Shown: positions 52,220 through 61,539 of the stretch, piece by piece | Layout: each line of letters starts with the position of its first letter | How positions within the stretch are numbered: the stretch's first letter is position 1 | Source: Microthrix sp041394405 | GTDB lineage: Bacteria > Actinomycetota > Acidimicrobiia > Acidimicrobiales > Microtrichaceae | NCBI GenBank assembly: GCA_041394405.1 | Contig: JAWKIF010000007.1 | Coordinates: forward strand, 124,001 to 188,000 | Reading direction: 5' to 3' | Length of the DNA: 64,000 nt | Position numbers and translations under genes: made by a program | The notes under the pieces: generated by a model | What the model saw: the letters and a program-made list of their open reading frames with translations, nothing else | What the model was told of the DNA's origin: nothing | Databases searched by the model: none

Positions 52220-53221
52220 ATGGAGACGATGATCTTGGCAGTACTGCTCACGCTGTTCGGCCTGGCCGTCGGTTCCTTCTGCTGCGTGATCATCGACCGC
52301 CTGCCCGTGCCCCTGAATGAGCCCAACGAGTTCGGCGAGAGGTTTGCCATGGCCCCGTGGCGCGAGGTCGCCGGGGGCCGCAGCCGTTGTTCGAGCTGCG
52401 GCAAGGATGTGCCAGCACACCTGAACGTGCCGGTGTTCGCCTGGCTGGCGTTGCGTGGGCGGTGTCGAAGCTGCGGGGCGTCGATCGGCGGGTTTCACCC
52501 GCTGGTGGAGGCGGTGGTTCCACTGCTGTGGCTGGTCATGGCTTGGGCGTTGGGATGGACCTGGGCGCTGGTGCCCATGTTGTGGTTCGTGCCCGTCGCC
52601 GTCATGGTGGGAGTGATCGATCTGCGGACGCTCATGGTGCCGACCAAGCTGGTTTGGCCCGCAGCAGCAGTGTCTGCGGTGTTGATCGGCGCATCGGCCG
52701 TTGCTGACGGCGAGCCCACCATCGCCACCGGCGCGGCGCTGGGCGCCGTGGTTCTCGGCAGCGCCCTGTTCGCCATCTGGATTGTGCGACCCGGCGGCCT
52801 CGGTTTTGGTGATGTGCGCCTGGCCGTGCTGATCGGCCTCCACATCGGGGCCCTGGTGGGAACCGGAGGGAAGCTCCTGGTGGTCTTCTCGGTAGTCCTC
52901 TGCATGGGGCTGGCCGCAATCTTCGGGCTCCTGATCGGAGGTGTGCTGTGGGCGCTTGGCAGTCGCCGCGCCGCCCCCGTTGGGTCCGAGTCGTCGCGGT
53001 CAAAGGACGTCGAGCGGTTCGCGGCCGAGAGCGAGCCAGCGGTGGCAACCGGCATTTCCAGCCTTGCGGTGCCCTTCGGCCCCGCGCTGCTGGCCGCTGC
53101 CCTGCTCGTCGCTGCTGCTTCGCCGGCGCTGATCGACCGCTTGGGTCTGAGAGGCGGTCTGACCGACGTTGTCGCCGTAGGTGATACCGCCCATTCGGGC
53201 TGCGCGAACGCCACAGAGTGA
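52220..53221 (+). CDS. pilD: Type IV prepilin peptidase
   Basis: The 333-residue integral membrane protease cuts prepilin leaders and may methylate the new N terminus. It has the two CxxC pairs of the N-terminal domain (CSSC and CRSC), and the aspartates of the GFGDVRLA and VIDLRTLMVPTKL motifs, which are the catalytic pair. About seven hydrophobic segments are seen. The ATG at 52220 is followed by a membrane helix (LAVLLTLFGLAVGSF). It opens the pilus locus, just after a short gap from the isocitrate dehydrogenase gene. The name rests on family and context. Confidence 0.93.
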   Translation: METMILAVLLTLFGLAVGSFCCVIIDRLPVPLNEPNEFGERFAMAPWREVAGGRSRCSSCGKDVPAHLNVPVFAWLALRGRCRSCGASIGGFHPLVEAVVPLLWLVMAWALGWTWALVPMLWFVPVAVMVGVIDLRTLMVPTKLVWPAAAVSAVLIGASAVADGEPTIATGAALGAVVLGSALFAIWIVRPGGLGFGDVRLAVLIGLHIGALVGTGGKLLVVFSVVLCMGLAAIFGLLIGGVLWALGSRRAAPVGSESSRSKDVERFAAESEPAVATGISSLAVPFGPALLAAALLVAAASPALIDRLGLRGGLTDVVAVGDTAHSGCANATE

Positions 53222-53320
53222 TCCGCTGGAGTCGGCCTCAGCACTGGGGGTGGTCAGTCGCGTGAGATTTCACACTCGAAGTTGTCGGGACCCGCCCTAG
53301 TCGGCAGCCATACGGTGTCA

Positions 53321-53326
53321 TATAGT
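53321..53326 (+). promoter_or_regulatory. Candidate -10 element for pilB
   Basis: TATAGT lies 107 bases before the pilB start, with a poor -35 near 53298. A short inverted repeat (53339-53358) follows. The 211-base gap between the prepilin-peptidase gene and pilB otherwise shows no coding evidence; I see no c-di-GMP riboswitch motif. Confidence 0.3.
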
Positions 53327-53432
53327 GCTGACGGCAGTGAGTGACTCATGGCTCACTCTCCGCTCTTTGGTTTCGGCAGGACTCCGGAGGGCATACGGGG
53401 TTGGAAACGCTTGAACACGGTCTCCTGCAGTT

Positions 53433-55484
53433 ATGCAATCGGCAGGGACCGGCCGTTCACAAGGGTATTCGAACGACGAGTTGACGAGATCAGAGGATTC
53501 CCAGTTGCTACGCAGGTCCAAGCGCACCGAGGCGGAGGAGACCGATCCCTCCAAACAGGAGTCCAGTGAACCTCTCGCGCCCCTGACTGACGCTGGCGGC
53601 GTTGCCACCACGGCGCCGGTGGAGGTTGGCGAGTCCACTCACCAAAGCGAAATGACCGCCGAGGATCTCCAGGCCTGGATTGACTTGGAGCGACCCACTC
53701 TTGATGCGTCCCTGCGTGAGGTGGGCGTCACGGATCTCGACGCCGCTGGCGTCGTCGTAACCAGCGCCGAGGAGCGGGGAGACGACGTCGGAGAGGCACT
53801 GGTCGACGCCAAGATGCTGACTGAGGGCCAATGGGTGAGGGCACTCGCTTCGAGATTCGACCTACCGATCGCCCCAGTCGATACGCAGGCAGCCGATCCT
53901 GGCGCAGTGGCGCTGGTCTCCGAGGACCTGGCCCGGCGCCACCACGTTCTCCCCTTCAAGGTGAAAGAGAACCGGGTGTACATCGCCACCTCGGATCCGC
54001 TGGACACGACGGCGATTGGGGAACTGGCGGCACACTGCGGAGCTATCGGCCTGATGGTCGCCGCTCGTCCGGCTATCCAGCGTGCCCTTGACCGCTCCCA
54101 CGATGCGCTGGCGCAGACTGACGCGGCCATCGCCGCGTTTGGGCTGATGGACGATTCAGCCGAGTTTGAGGCGGCAGCGACACGGGCGGCGGTCGACGAG
54201 AACTCGCCCATCGTTCAGGTGGTCACGAACATCATCACCCAGGGCGTACGGAAGCGGGCCTCGGACATTCATATCGAAGCGCTGGAGGGAGCCGTTCGGG
54301 TGCGCTACCGAGTCGATGGAGCGCTCACCGAGGCGATCCGCCTCCCGGCACAGATGTCGGCGCCCATCGCGTCTCGCATCAAGGTGCTTGCGGACCTCAA
54401 CATCGTGGAACGCCGCCGGCCGCAGGATGGCCAGTTCTCCACCGAGGTAGACGGCCGCCCCATCGACATCCGCACGTCGGTGGTAGCCACCATCCACGGG
54501 GAGAAGGTGGTCCTGCGCCTGCTCGACAAGACACGCAGCATCATCGGGCTCGACAACCTGGGCATGCCTCCCGAGCTGGTGAAGCGCTACCTCAGCACGG
54601 TGAATGTGCCGGTGGGAATGTTCCTCTGCACCGGCCCGACCGGCTCGGGTAAGACCACCAGCCTGTATGCCACCCTCACCGAGATCCAGGATGACGCTCG
54701 CAACGTCGTCACCATCGAAGACCCGGTGGAGTACGAGTTCGAGGGCATCAACCAGATGCAGGTGCATGAGGCCGGCGGGTTCACCTTCGCCGACGGGTTG
54801 CGCGGCACGCTGCGACAGGATCCCGACGTGATCCTGGTGGGCGAGATCCGTGACGCCGAGACCGCGCGCATTGCCATGCAGGCGGCGCTCACCGGGCACC
54901 TTGTGTTGTCGTCGTTGCATGCCGTCGACGCAGTCTCGGCACTCCACCGCTTCATGGACATGGGAATGGAGCCCTTCCTGGTGGCGGCGGCGGTGAACGG
55001 TGTCATGGGGCAGCGCCTGCTCCGCTTGGTGTGCGATTCGTGCAAGAAACCGACGGCCCCCGAACCTGCCCAGGCGTTCATGGTGGAGAAGGTGCTTGGT
55101 ACCAGCGACATCGGAGAGTGGACACACGGAACCGGGTGCACCCAGTGCAACCACACCGGCTATCTGGGACGAATTGGCGTGTACGAGCTGCTCCGCGTCA
55201 ACGACGAGATCCGGAACCTGGTCACGGAGCGGGCGACCCACTCCGAAATCCATGAGGCGGCGGCTCGCGATGGCATGCGCACCATGCAGGCCCAGGGGTA
55301 CTCGCTCGTGGCGAGGGGCCTGACCACCTTCGATGAGGTCCAGCGCACCGTGTATGCGCCGCTCGACGACATGGTCTTTGACGAAGACGCGTTGGGGGAG
55401 CCCGACCAACTGCGGGTCGAGATTGACCCACCGGTGGCCGAGAGCCGTTCGAATGGGACGAACAAAGTGGGAGCAGCGAAATGA
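53433..55484 (+). CDS. pilB: Type IV pilus assembly ATPase PilB
   Basis: The 683-residue extension ATPase has an N-terminal MshEN/T2SSE domain (about residues 85-215) and the ATPase with GPTGSGKTTSLYATL (Walker A), EDPVEYEFEGINQMQVH (Asp box), VGEIRDAETARIAM (Walker B), and GHLVLSSLHAVDAV (His box). A tetracysteine zinc motif, CDSCKK with CTQCNHTG, follows as in PilB. The first 70 residues are charged and low in complexity. The ATG at 53433 is the first good codon. pilC overlaps the stop by 4 bases (ATGA). Confidence 0.94.
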   Translation: MQSAGTGRSQGYSNDELTRSEDSQLLRRSKRTEAEETDPSKQESSEPLAPLTDAGGVATTAPVEVGESTHQSEMTAEDLQAWIDLERPTLDASLREVGVTDLDAAGVVVTSAEERGDDVGEALVDAKMLTEGQWVRALASRFDLPIAPVDTQAADPGAVALVSEDLARRHHVLPFKVKENRVYIATSDPLDTTAIGELAAHCGAIGLMVAARPAIQRALDRSHDALAQTDAAIAAFGLMDDSAEFEAAATRAAVDENSPIVQVVTNIITQGVRKRASDIHIEALEGAVRVRYRVDGALTEAIRLPAQMSAPIASRIKVLADLNIVERRRPQDGQFSTEVDGRPIDIRTSVVATIHGEKVVLRLLDKTRSIIGLDNLGMPPELVKRYLSTVNVPVGMFLCTGPTGSGKTTSLYATLTEIQDDARNVVTIEDPVEYEFEGINQMQVHEAGGFTFADGLRGTLRQDPDVILVGEIRDAETARIAMQAALTGHLVLSSLHAVDAVSALHRFMDMGMEPFLVAAAVNGVMGQRLLRLVCDSCKKPTAPEPAQAFMVEKVLGTSDIGEWTHGTGCTQCNHTGYLGRIGVYELLRVNDEIRNLVTERATHSEIHEAAARDGMRTMQAQGYSLVARGLTTFDEVQRTVYAPLDDMVFDEDALGEPDQLRVEIDPPVAESRSNGTNKVGAAK

Positions 55485-56698
55485 CCGAGACCATGGTGCG
55501 CTTCCGCTACGAGGGCGAGACCCTCGATGGCGAGGCGGTCAAGGGCGAGATCAAGGCCCCATCATCGATCGCGGCGCGCAACGAGCTCGCCCTTAACGGC
55601 ACCCGGGTTTCGAAGCTCACGGAACGCAAGGGTCTCCAGATGGAGATCACCAAGAAGGGCGTGCCGCTTCTCGAGATCATGCACTTCTGCCGCCAGATGG
55701 CCAGCTTCATGCGAGCCGGCGTGCCGGTAACCGACGCCATGGGAAGCCTGAGCGACGATTGCGACAATAAGCAGCTGAAGATCGTGCTCGACGACATGAT
55801 CGAGCTGATCGGTACCGGCTCTACCGTCGGCGATGCAGCGGCCCGTCACGCGGACGTGTTTCCCCCGTACTTCATCGCCATCATTCGCTCGGCCGACCTC
55901 ACCGGTCGCATGGACCGCGCATTCGACGAACTTCACCGCTACATCAAGCGCGATGTCGCCCTGCGCAAGCAGGTGCGCAAGGCGCTGATCTACCCGATGA
56001 TCCTGATGTTCGTGTCCATCGCTGTGGTGGGCATCATCGTGGTCTTCGTCATTCCCAGGTTTGCCGAGTTCTTCGAAGGTTTCGGCGCCCAGCTGCCGCT
56101 GCCGACCCGCATCCTCATGGCGATCGCTGACTTCGTGCAATCCACAGCGGGGCTCGTCACGCTGGGTTCAATTGTCGTCGCTGTCATCGCCTTCTTCGGC
56201 GCTATCAACACCCGCAAGGGCAGGCGGTGGTGGCACGGCGTGCTGCTCAAGATGCCGCTCATCAACAAGGTGATCGTCTACTCGTCCACCGAGCGCTTCG
56301 CCAGAGTGCTCGCCGTGCTGCTGGACTCGGGGGTGCCGCTGTCGGACGCGTTGCCCAGCGCTTCGGACTGCTCGAACAACCTGGTCTTCAAGGGCCGTCT
56401 TGACGGGGCCACCCAGCTGGTGATGCAGGGTGACGGGTTCGCCGAGCCGATGGCTGGCGCCGACATCTTCCCCAACACCATGCTGCAGATGATCAAGGTG
56501 GGTGAACAAACCGGTGAGCTCGCGGCCCAGCTTGACAACGTCGCTGGCTTCTTCAACGACGAACTGGACTACGCGGTCGACAAGATGACCGAGTGGTTCG
56601 AGCCGATCATGATCATCTTCATCGGCGTCGTGGTCGGCTTTGTTGCCCTCGCCATGGTGAGCGCCATGTACGGAATCTACGGCCAGGTGGAGCTCTGA
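55481..56698 (+). CDS. pilC: Type IV pilus inner-membrane platform protein PilC
   Basis: The 405-residue protein has two T2SSF domains, with motifs FCRQMASFMRAGVPVTDAM and FARVLAVLLDSGVPLSDAL. Three or four membrane helices are present (YPMILMFVSIAVVGIIVVFV, GLVTLGSIVVAVIAFFGA, IMIIFIGVVVGFVALAMVSA). PilC anchors the motor and pilin in the membrane. It begins inside the pilB stop (ATGA). Confidence 0.95.
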   Translation: MTETMVRFRYEGETLDGEAVKGEIKAPSSIAARNELALNGTRVSKLTERKGLQMEITKKGVPLLEIMHFCRQMASFMRAGVPVTDAMGSLSDDCDNKQLKIVLDDMIELIGTGSTVGDAAARHADVFPPYFIAIIRSADLTGRMDRAFDELHRYIKRDVALRKQVRKALIYPMILMFVSIAVVGIIVVFVIPRFAEFFEGFGAQLPLPTRILMAIADFVQSTAGLVTLGSIVVAVIAFFGAINTRKGRRWWHGVLLKMPLINKVIVYSSTERFARVLAVLLDSGVPLSDALPSASDCSNNLVFKGRLDGATQLVMQGDGFAEPMAGADIFPNTMLQMIKVGEQTGELAAQLDNVAGFFNDELDYAVDKMTEWFEPIMIIFIGVVVGFVALAMVSAMYGIYGQVEL

Positions 56699-56811
56699 TG
56701 AGTTCCATGGGCCGGTCCGCATCCCATTTGGCTGCGGTTCAACACAGATCGTTGGAGAAAACAACGGGGACACCAACACCGGTGTCGCACACACAAACAG
56801 GGAGAAACCCC

Positions 56812-57180
56812 ATGCGAAACACCATCAAGCGGTTGGAGGCACGAGGAGGAGCGGGCTTCACGCTCATCGAACTCCTCGTCGTGATTGCGATTCTGGCGAT
56901 CCTGTCAGGCGTCGTCGTCTTCGCCGTCGGCAACTCGACCAAGAACGCCGGCAAGGCGGCTTGTGACACCGAACGGGGCGCATTGATCACGGCTTGGAAC
57001 GCCGCCTTCACGTCGAACAAGGTGAACACCACGGCCGAGACCTACACCGACTACCTCGATTCGCCGCTCAAGTACTTCGGTACCCCGTCGGCGGCCGCTG
57101 GCGCCACTCGGACCGCAGCCACCACCACGGATGTGCCCATCGCAGACTGCGCGAACATCCCGGCCGGTGACTTGCAGTAG
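56812..57180 (+). CDS. Type IV major pilin-like prepilin
   Basis: The 122-residue prepilin has a short basic leader and the class III cleavage site G15-F16 in GAGFTLIELLVVIAILAIL, with Glu5 of the mature protein. A globular domain of about 85 residues follows, with Cys near residues 50 and 112. The leader is fully canonical. The ATG at 56812 has GGGAG upstream; an ATG at 56698 (overlapping the pilC stop) would add 38 residues and is less likely. It is probably the major subunit because it is the only short pilin here. Confidence 0.88.
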   Translation: MRNTIKRLEARGGAGFTLIELLVVIAILAILSGVVVFAVGNSTKNAGKAACDTERGALITAWNAAFTSNKVNTTAETYTDYLDSPLKYFGTPSAAAGATRTAATTTDVPIADCANIPAGDLQ

Positions 57181-57203
57181 GTAGACGCACCCGCCGCGTG
57201 AGT

Positions 57204-57235
57204 TCGGCGCGGGCAGGCGCTCCTGCCCGCGCCGA
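57204..57235. terminator. Strong hairpin after the pilin gene
   Basis: A perfect 14-bp stem (57204-57217 with 57222-57235) and a CGCT loop lie 24 bases after the pilin stop, before pilT. No U-run follows. It probably limits read-through to pilT or protects the pilin mRNA. Confidence 0.7.
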
Positions 57236-57321
57236 GTTCACCCGGTGAGTATCCGTGCAGAACCGTCCATCCCAAGCTCCATAATCCCACCGAGTTCTCA
57301 GCCATTGCGAAGAGGTAGTTC

Positions 57322-58407
57322 GTGCATACCGCAGACGTATCCCACATCGAGACCTACCTTGAGGAGTTGATGGAGCGTCGCGCCACGGACCTCCATGTTT
57401 CGGCCGGTTCGCACCCGATGATTCGGGTAGACGGTTCGCTGCAGCCGATCCACGGCTCCGAACCGTTGACCGCGAATGAAACCACCGTGATCGTCGACCG
57501 CCTGATCGGTCCGGACGAATACGAACGCTTCAAGGACGAACGCCAGCTCGATTTCTCGTTTCCGTGGGGTGACCGTGCCCGCTTCAGGGCCAACGCGTAC
57601 TACCAGCGAGACACGCCGGCGGTGGCACTGCGCCTCATCCCAACCGAAATCCCCACTCCGGTGCAGTTGGGCCTGCCCGATGTGTGGCAGAAGATCGTGA
57701 AGAAGCCCCACGGCCTCGTGTTGGCCACGGGGCCCACCGGCTCCGGCAAGTCCACGTCGCAGGCCGCCATGATCGCCGAGATCGCCGCTAACCGTGCCTG
57801 CCACATCCTCACCATTGAGGATCCAGTGGAGTACATGCAGCACTCGAAGATGGCGCTGGTGAACCAGCGAGAGGTCGGCACCGACGTGCCCGATTTCGCC
57901 TTGGGGCTCCGAGCCGCCCTTCGTGAGGACCCCGACGTGGTGCTCGTGGGCGAGCTTCGTGACCTCGAGACCATCTCGCTCACCCTGACCCTGGCCGAGA
58001 CCGGCCACCTGGTGTTCGGCACGCTGCACACGAACGACGCCGCCCAGACTGTCGACCGTTTGATCGACGTGTTCCCCCATGATCAGCAGGCTCAGGTACG
58101 AACCCAGCTCTCGATGTCGCTGGTGGCCGTCATCGCACAGCGCCTGATCCCAAAGATCGGTGGAGGTCGCGTTGCGGCCTTCGAGGTCATGACCGGCTCG
58201 CCGGCGATTTCCAACTTGATTCGGGAAGGCCAGGTGCGCCAGATCCGCAACGTCATGACCACCTCAAGCCGGGAAGGCATGCAGTTGCTCGAGAGTTCGC
58301 TGAGCGGGTTGGTATCAGACGGGACGATCACCTTGGAAGACGCTCAGGCAATCTCGATGTATCCCGATGAGGTCGTCTACCGCCAACAGACGGACGCCGC
58401 GACGTGA
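57322..58407 (+). CDS. pilT: Type IV pilus retraction ATPase PilT
   Basis: The 361-residue ATPase has the PilT N-terminal part (RRATDLHVSAGSHPMIRVDG) and GPTGSGKSTSQAAMIAEIA (Walker A), EDPVEYMQH, and VGELRDLETISLTL (Walker B). GHLVFGTLHTNDAAQTVDRLIDVFP is the His box, and AFEVMTGSPAISNLIREGQ marks PilT. No zinc motif is present, as in PilT rather than PilB. The start GTG at 57322 follows AGAGGTAGTTC. Confidence 0.95.
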   Translation: MHTADVSHIETYLEELMERRATDLHVSAGSHPMIRVDGSLQPIHGSEPLTANETTVIVDRLIGPDEYERFKDERQLDFSFPWGDRARFRANAYYQRDTPAVALRLIPTEIPTPVQLGLPDVWQKIVKKPHGLVLATGPTGSGKSTSQAAMIAEIAANRACHILTIEDPVEYMQHSKMALVNQREVGTDVPDFALGLRAALREDPDVVLVGELRDLETISLTLTLAETGHLVFGTLHTNDAAQTVDRLIDVFPHDQQAQVRTQLSMSLVAVIAQRLIPKIGGGRVAAFEVMTGSPAISNLIREGQVRQIRNVMTTSSREGMQLLESSLSGLVSDGTITLEDAQAISMYPDEVVYRQQTDAAT

Positions 58408-58477
58408 AAACGCAATCAGTGATTGTAGTGGTACTTTCGGTGGCGGGCCCGGATCTGGCACAGGGAGGTCGAGCAGC

Positions 58478-60232
58478 ATGATTCCCCCAGTCAGCACGCG
58501 AACGAGCGATTGGGGTGGTCGGCTTTCGCAGCGCTCGCAAACCGGGTTCGGCCTGCTCGAGTCGCTCATTGGCATTGTCATGGTGTCGCTGCTGATCGGA
58601 GCAGGCATCGCTGGCCTGCAGACCCTTCAGAAGACGTCGAGTGGCGCGAACCAAACGGCGCGTCTGGATGCGGTCTTGGTCGGCGCAAGCGAGGCCATTC
58701 GACAGACGAAGTACAAAGACTGCGCGCAGCCGGTTCAGTACCAACGGGCGGTTCTCGCAGCCGACGCAAGCCAGAACGACGACAAGATTCTGCAGTCGAC
58801 AGTGAGCGGTACGCCAGCCGTGGCCGTTACAGCGGTGGACGCCCCAAGTTGCGCTACACCAAACGGGGATTCAGGTCGCCAGACGGTCACATTGACCGCA
58901 ACTAGCAACGGAAAGACCCGAACGGCCGATGTCGTCAAGATCGATCCCGAACGCCGGTTGAAGCTTCCCGAAGCCGCTATTGATCATCCTGCAGTTCTTC
59001 AAACCAGCCCGGGAGCGAGCCGGGCTGTCTTTGCCTTGACTGCGAACGACTCTGAAGCTGGGGAGGATCTGAGCCTCATCAACTTCTCCTGGGATTGCGG
59101 CCCGGATGCGGAGGTGACGAGCCCACCGTCGAGCACGGCGAATATCGGCAGCCCGAGTTCCCCAATGGCGTGCCGATATCTGGCACCGGCCCCAGGGCAA
59201 GGAACCAAGACGGTTCAGGTCACCCTCACGGTGTTGGACTCCATTGGGCAGACGGACACGACGACCAAGGACCTGCAGATCGTCGAACGTGTCGACAGTC
59301 GAGCCCCGCCTACAGCGCAGGCTGCGGCCAACGTCACGGCCATCAATCCGGGTCAAACGGTGAACTTCAACTCGACCGGCTCGGCGTCCATCGATGGAAC
59401 GATCGTTTCGTACGCATGGGATTTCAAGGATCCGAACAGCGGTTCAGCCAACTCCGCCTCGACCGCAAACGCCTCCCATACCTTTTCTCAGGCCGGGACT
59501 TATCTGGTGAAGCTGACGGTGACCGATGACATCGGTCTGACTGCCACTGCCACCGTGTCGATCACGGTGAGTACCCCGGTCATACCCCTGCCGGTTGCCC
59601 GGTTTGACCCACCCGGGACTTTCTTCGCCGCCGCTACGGTGAGCTTCAATGGGTCGGCGTCGACAGCCAACGGCGGTGTGCCCGTTTCTGTCTACGAGTG
59701 GGACTTCGGCGATGGCACGTCCGGTTCGGGTCCGACCGCAACGCACCTGTACAGCACGCCCGGCACCTATGTCGTCAAGTTGACCGTGCAGGATTCGGGC
59801 GGCCGGTCGGCGTTCACCACGCAAAGCGTGGTGGTGAAGCGTCTCGATCCCCCTTCCGACTTCCGAGCGGTCGCTTCCCGAGCGAAGTTCCCGTGCATCT
59901 TCTTCGGATGTCCAGGTGCCCACACCGGATACATCGATTTCGGATGGACCAAACTCACACCGGGAACAGGGCAGACGATTTCCCTAGAGATCAACATCAT
60001 CCAGGGCGCGGGGGCCACCATCTGCTGGGACAACGCAACTCGAACGGTGGCACAGTCGGCGGGCTCGGGCTATCAGATCTACCGATGGGAGGAGCCCAAT
60101 CTGGACATCCTGAATCTGGGCAAGACGTTCTGCTCGGGCACGACCTATGAGTACAAGATGCGCGCCAAAGTGGTGTCCGCAAACGGCACCACCTATGGCC
60201 CGTGGGGGCCAACCCTGTATTGGAGCGTGTGA
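58478..60232 (+). CDS. Prepilin-like protein with PKD domains
   Basis: The 584-residue protein has a class III-type pilin leader: G23-F24 in QTGFGLLESLIGIVMVSLLIG, with Glu at mature position 5. After the helix, about 250 residues of unknown fold follow. Two PKD domains then come at about 275-364 and 365-451, marked by YAWDFKD, then HTFSQAGTYLVKLTV, then YEWDFGDG and HLYSTPGTYVVKLTV. The last 130 residues contain Cys and Trp and resemble a small beta domain. PKD domains are adhesive in secreted proteins. This is much longer than a normal minor pilin, so it may be a pilus-tip adhesin. The ATG has GGGAGG upstream. Confidence 0.82.
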   Translation: MIPPVSTRTSDWGGRLSQRSQTGFGLLESLIGIVMVSLLIGAGIAGLQTLQKTSSGANQTARLDAVLVGASEAIRQTKYKDCAQPVQYQRAVLAADASQNDDKILQSTVSGTPAVAVTAVDAPSCATPNGDSGRQTVTLTATSNGKTRTADVVKIDPERRLKLPEAAIDHPAVLQTSPGASRAVFALTANDSEAGEDLSLINFSWDCGPDAEVTSPPSSTANIGSPSSPMACRYLAPAPGQGTKTVQVTLTVLDSIGQTDTTTKDLQIVERVDSRAPPTAQAAANVTAINPGQTVNFNSTGSASIDGTIVSYAWDFKDPNSGSANSASTANASHTFSQAGTYLVKLTVTDDIGLTATATVSITVSTPVIPLPVARFDPPGTFFAAATVSFNGSASTANGGVPVSVYEWDFGDGTSGSGPTATHLYSTPGTYVVKLTVQDSGGRSAFTTQSVVVKRLDPPSDFRAVASRAKFPCIFFGCPGAHTGYIDFGWTKLTPGTGQTISLEINIIQGAGATICWDNATRTVAQSAGSGYQIYRWEEPNLDILNLGKTFCSGTTYEYKMRAKVVSANGTTYGPWGPTLYWSV

Positions 60233-60880
60233 CCGTGAATTCCCGAACCCCACGATCAAGCGGACTCCTCATCCTCCGTCGCAGACTGATCGGCTATCGC
60301 GGGCAACGCGGTATCACGCTGCTTGAGGCCCTCATCGCCATGGTGATCACTTCGACGGTGTTGTTGCCTTCTCTCGGATTCGTCACCCTGGCCATGGGGG
60401 AGCAGGCAACGGCGCGCACACTGGACACAGGAAACCTCCAATCTGGCGGCGACCGACGTTGCGCTGGTGCGTGACGTGACGAGTGCGAAGGCGGCCGCAT
60501 CGTCCACCAAGGACACGGGAGCCCCGCGTAAGCCGCCGGCGAGCTCAGGGATTGCGCCGGGGGCGACGGAGCCGGTGGCGATCCGGTGTTGGCGTTGATC
60601 ACGTCGCGGAACTACCGCGGTGTACAGCCTGGAGCCGCTGGGACCAAACCCCCAGCTTGGCCGGACGCTGTGGCGACGCGCCTGTCCCAACCAGAGCAGC
60701 GGCACCGATGCCACCCTGGGTGATCCGGCGATGCTGAACAGCCCGGACACCACGCCGACCGAGGGCACCAAGTTGGCGCAACGAATTGGGACCGCAACCA
60801 GCACGTGTCCCAAGGGGGACGGCACCCAGGACCTCGCGTCGGCAAGTCACTCTCAAGCTGCATTCGGTGGACAAGTCCGC
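60229..60880 (+). pseudogene. 5' part of a frameshifted prepilin-PKD gene
   Basis: This is the 5' portion of what looks like one gene broken by frame changes. The first segment (GTG at 60229 or 60235) encodes a pilin leader: G28-I29 in QRGITLLEALIAMVITSTVLL, with Glu at position 5. It stops after shifting frame near 60430. The expected sequence continues in the next frame as ETSNLAATDVALVRDV, returns to the first frame near 60565 (DPVLALITSRNYR), then shifts again near 60620 (GVYSLEPLGPNPQLGRTLW) and near 60840 (VTLKLHSVDKSAG). None of the segments alone forms a complete domain. A genuine pseudogene and local sequence error are both possible. Confidence 0.65.
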
Positions 60881-61539
60881 GGGGCTCCGACCGGGCCCCA
60901 GTGGTCCTGCAGGCGACTCGGCGCAACACCTCGTACGCTGCACCGAACACGCCGCCCATTGCGAGGTTCACGTGGCGGCCGTCGACCGTTGAGGAAGGCG
61001 ACGTAGTCACATTCGACGCATCGGCTTCCCGAGATCCACGCGGCGGCTCGTTGACCTACAAGTGGTCGTTCGGTGCGCCGCTCGGGCCTCCGTCACCGCT
61101 TCTGGTGCCGGCATCCGGATTCACCAACACCGACAGCACCACCCATTCCATACCATTCCGTGCGACGAGCGCCGCTGTGGCGCCGATGGTGGTCACACTC
61201 ACGGTCAAGAACTCTGCTGGGTTGGAAACCGTTGAAACGAAACAGATCGATATCAACGCGAAGGGTCCGACCGCGCCCCTGTTGCCGAATCCTCCGATTG
61301 AGCGAATTCAGAACCAATCGGTGACGTTCACTCCGAATCTCCAAACCTATTCGGCATCGACGATCAGTTCCGCCACCTGGGACTGGGGAGATGGTTCTCC
61401 TGTGGAGACTGCGTGGCGCCAGGCGGCACCTCCTGCACCACCCCACGTACCCACGCCTTCACCGACCTGGGCCTCTTCACCGTCACCGTCAAGGTCGTCG
61501 ACAGCAATGGACGTGAAGCCACCATCTCGGTGCCCGTGA
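60881..61539 (+). pseudogene. PKD-domain part of the frameshifted prepilin-like gene
   Basis: From about 60881 the frame is open again and encodes PKD-like sequence: PPIARFTWRPSTVEEGDVVTFDASASRD, then SLTYKWSFG, then TLTVKNSAGLE, and a second domain WDWGDGSPVET. The frame then changes near 61405. The downstream frame continues the same PKD domain, with HAFTDLGLFTVTVKVVDSNG, so the true gene carries on at 61413. The residue after the switch in the original frame is unlike any PKD domain. Confidence 0.6.

Noticed and set aside
53222..53432. c-di-GMP riboswitch before pilB
   Set aside because: The gap has a short hairpin and a possible -10 but no GEMM-type core that I can identify.
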